Assembly (NCBI GenBank): GCA_002716945.1
Contig: PBCF01000002.1
Coordinates: 1-64,000, forward strand
Direction of reading: 5' to 3'
Source: Gammaproteobacteria bacterium
GTDB taxonomy: Bacteria > Pseudomonadota > Gammaproteobacteria > GCA-002705445 > GCA-002716945
Length of the DNA: 64,000 nt
The position numbers and the translations under genes were made by a program. Position 1 is the stretch's first letter, and every line of letters starts with the position of its first letter. The notes under the pieces are model-generated. The model saw only the letters and a list, made by a program, of their open reading frames with translations. It was not told the origin of the DNA and ran no database searches. Below, piece after piece: positions 62,471 through 64,000 of this stretch.

Positions 62471-64000
62471 ATGACAGAAGAACAACACAAAATTAATGTA
62501 GAAAATCAAACCGATCAAGCTCATTTTGTTGGAAGCGATGAAACATCTCCAGTGCCAGGTCGTTATCGTGTTATGCGAAGAAATGGCAAAGTTACATCAT
62601 TTGACTTAAATAAAATAGTTGTAGCAATGACTAAGGCTTTTTTGAGCTTGGAAGGAAGCAGCGCAGCTGCATCAACTCGTATTCACAATGAAGTACAGAT
62701 TTTATCTGAAAAAGTATACAAGGCAATCAAAAGGAGATTCCCTGACGGTGGAGTCATTCATATAGAAGACATTCAAGATCAAGTTGAGTTAGCAATAATG
62801 AGAGCTGGGTACCAGGATGTTGCAAGAGCCTATGTAATTTACCGAGAAGAAAGGTCGAAGGAAAGGAGCCAAAAGACCGTAAACAATATAGAAGATCTCC
62901 CTATAACAAAGAGTGTTATACTTCCCGATGGCTCCACCGTTCCTTTAGATTTAAATAAACTCAGACTGATTATAAATGAGTGCTGTAAAGGTGTCAGTGA
63001 CGTATCTGAAGAACACGTTTACAACATAATTGATAAAAACATTTATGATGGAATAAAAAAAGAAGATTTATCTAGTTCAATATTAATTTCAGTTAGACCT
63101 CTTATTGAAAAAGAACCTAATTACTCAAAAGTTGTTGCTAGATTATTATTACATTCTATTAATGAAGAAGCTTTTACATTTTTAGGTTTCGAAGATTTTA
63201 ACCCTTCTTTGGCTGAAATCAAAAAAGTTTACCCAAATTATTTTAGTAGGTATCTTCAAAAAGCTTGTGAATTAAAATTGTTAGATCCGGAATTACTTCA
63301 TTTTGATTTGAACTATATTGCAAAGAATATTGATGTTAGCAAGGATTTAAATTTTAATTACCTTGGTCTACAAACACTGTATGATAGATATTTTATTCAC
63401 CACAAAGAAACTAGATTTGAACTACCTCAAGCATTTTTCATGAGAGTAGCTATGGGGCTTGCCATGAATGAGTCTAATCGTGAAGAAAAAACTGTTGAAT
63501 TTTATAATTTAATTTCTTCTTTTGATTTCATGTGTAGTACTCCGACATTGTTTAACTCTGGAACATTAAGGCCACAATTATCATCATGCTATCTTTCTAC
63601 ATTGCCAGATGATCTAAAAGGTATTTTTCAAGGTATAAGTGATGATGCAATGTTGTCTAAGTTTGCCGGAGGATTAGGAAACGATTGGTCGCAAGTTAGA
63701 GCTTTAGGTTCTTATATAAAAGGAACAAACGGGAAGAGCCAAGGTGTAATACCATTCTTAAAAGTGGCTAATGATACTGCAGTAGCTGTCAATCAGGGTG
63801 GAAAGAGAAAAGGAGCTATGTGCGCTTATCTTGAAACGTGGCACCTCGATATAGAACAATTTTTAGAATTAAGAAAAAATACTGGTGATGACAGAAGAAG
63901 AACTCATGATATGAATACTGCAAACTGGATACCAGATTTATTTATGAAAAGAGTTCATAACAACTCTTCTTGGACATTATTTTCTCCAAGTGATACCACA
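62471..64000 (+). CDS. nrdA: Ribonucleoside-diphosphate reductase, alpha subunit (3' end outside window)
   Basis: NrdA reduces ribonucleotides to deoxyribonucleotides, supplying DNA synthesis. The first 510 codons are present. There are two tandem ATP-cone domains (about residues 30-135, starting RYRVMRRNGKVTSFDLNKIV, and about 145-240, starting ITKSVILPDGSTVPLDLNKL). These are the allosteric sites for ATP/dATP; a two-cone layout is known in Pseudomonas NrdA. The reductase core follows with TPTLFNSGTLRPQLSSCYLST (redox cysteine), KFAGGLGNDWSQVRA, and KRKGAMCAYLETWHLD. The start at ATG 62471 is preceded by AAAGCGAA, a weak ribosome binding site. nrdB is expected downstream. Confidence 0.97.
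   Translation, partial: MTEEQHKINVENQTDQAHFVGSDETSPVPGRYRVMRRNGKVTSFDLNKIVVAMTKAFLSLEGSSAAASTRIHNEVQILSEKVYKAIKRRFPDGGVIHIEDIQDQVELAIMRAGYQDVARAYVIYREERSKERSQKTVNNIEDLPITKSVILPDGSTVPLDLNKLRLIINECCKGVSDVSEEHVYNIIDKNIYDGIKKEDLSSSILISVRPLIEKEPNYSKVVARLLLHSINEEAFTFLGFEDFNPSLAEIKKVYPNYFSRYLQKACELKLLDPELLHFDLNYIAKNIDVSKDLNFNYLGLQTLYDRYFIHHKETRFELPQAFFMRVAMGLAMNESNREEKTVEFYNLISSFDFMCSTPTLFNSGTLRPQLSSCYLSTLPDDLKGIFQGISDDAMLSKFAGGLGNDWSQVRALGSYIKGTNGKSQGVIPFLKVANDTAVAVNQGGKRKGAMCAYLETWHLDIEQFLELRKNTGDDRRRTHDMNTANWIPDLFMKRVHNNSSWTLFSPSDTT

Overview
The window is a 64-kb stretch of a compact, AT-rich bacterial chromosome, most likely from a streamlined (possibly marine) gammaproteobacterium. The evidence is gene content and order: rpmJ follows secY, rpsD lies between rpsK and rpoA, SecE is the long three-helix type, RpoB and RpoC carry gammaproteobacterial lineage features, and leuS-lptE, holA-proA-nadD-rsfS and a YhdP-type AsmA protein are present. 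Gaps are short, start/stop overlaps are frequent, and convergent genes nearly all touch or overlap. No insertion sequence, prophage, CRISPR array or rRNA gene was seen.

Layout. 1-1.75 kb: the 3' part of a second EF-G gene and a single EF-Tu gene, both with base and codon use unlike the rest. 1.8-13.4 kb: tRNA-Trp, secE-nusG, rplKAJL and rpoBC. 13.4-29.8 kb: the str, S10, spc and alpha ribosomal clusters in one co-directional run with no tuf after fusA. 29.8-33.2 kb: uvrA divergent from ssb. 33.2-41.1 kb: miaB-phoH-ybeY-corC-lnt-leuS-lptE, tightly overlapping. 41.1-46.9 kb: a mixed-orientation block (metallo-hydrolase, small unknown protein, pyrD, katG, an Irr-like Fur-family regulator, a hydroxyacid dehydrogenase) that separates lptE from holA. 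46.9-54.1 kb: holA-proA-nadD-rsfS-yhdP-nitrilase-like. 54.1-58.6 kb (minus strand): an unrecognised 384-residue protein, alsT, nadC and nhaA in one overlapping operon. 58.7-62.3 kb: a PiT-like permease overlapping a porin gene, then mgtE. 62.3-64 kb: a well-defined regulatory region (DnaA boxes, paired NrdR boxes, promoter) and the 5' part of nrdA.

How the genes work together. The first half is the core transcription and translation machinery. The next parts are DNA repair, tRNA and rRNA maturation, envelope biogenesis (Lnt, LptE, YhdP), NAD and proline synthesis, then transport of ions, amino acids and probably phosphate.

Most worth a second look: (1) phoH has no ATG, GTG or TTG at its conserved start; an ATA sits exactly where an ATG is expected behind a good ribosome binding site. 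(2) katG has a perfect 19-bp palindrome matching the alphaproteobacterial Irr operator over its -10 box, with an Irr-like regulator convergent to it. (3) The foreign-looking fusA'-tuf pair. (4) nrdA has tandem DnaA boxes and paired NrdR boxes with textbook spacing. (5) A lysine/glutamate-rich tail on ribosomal protein L3. I saw no wholly new multi-gene system.
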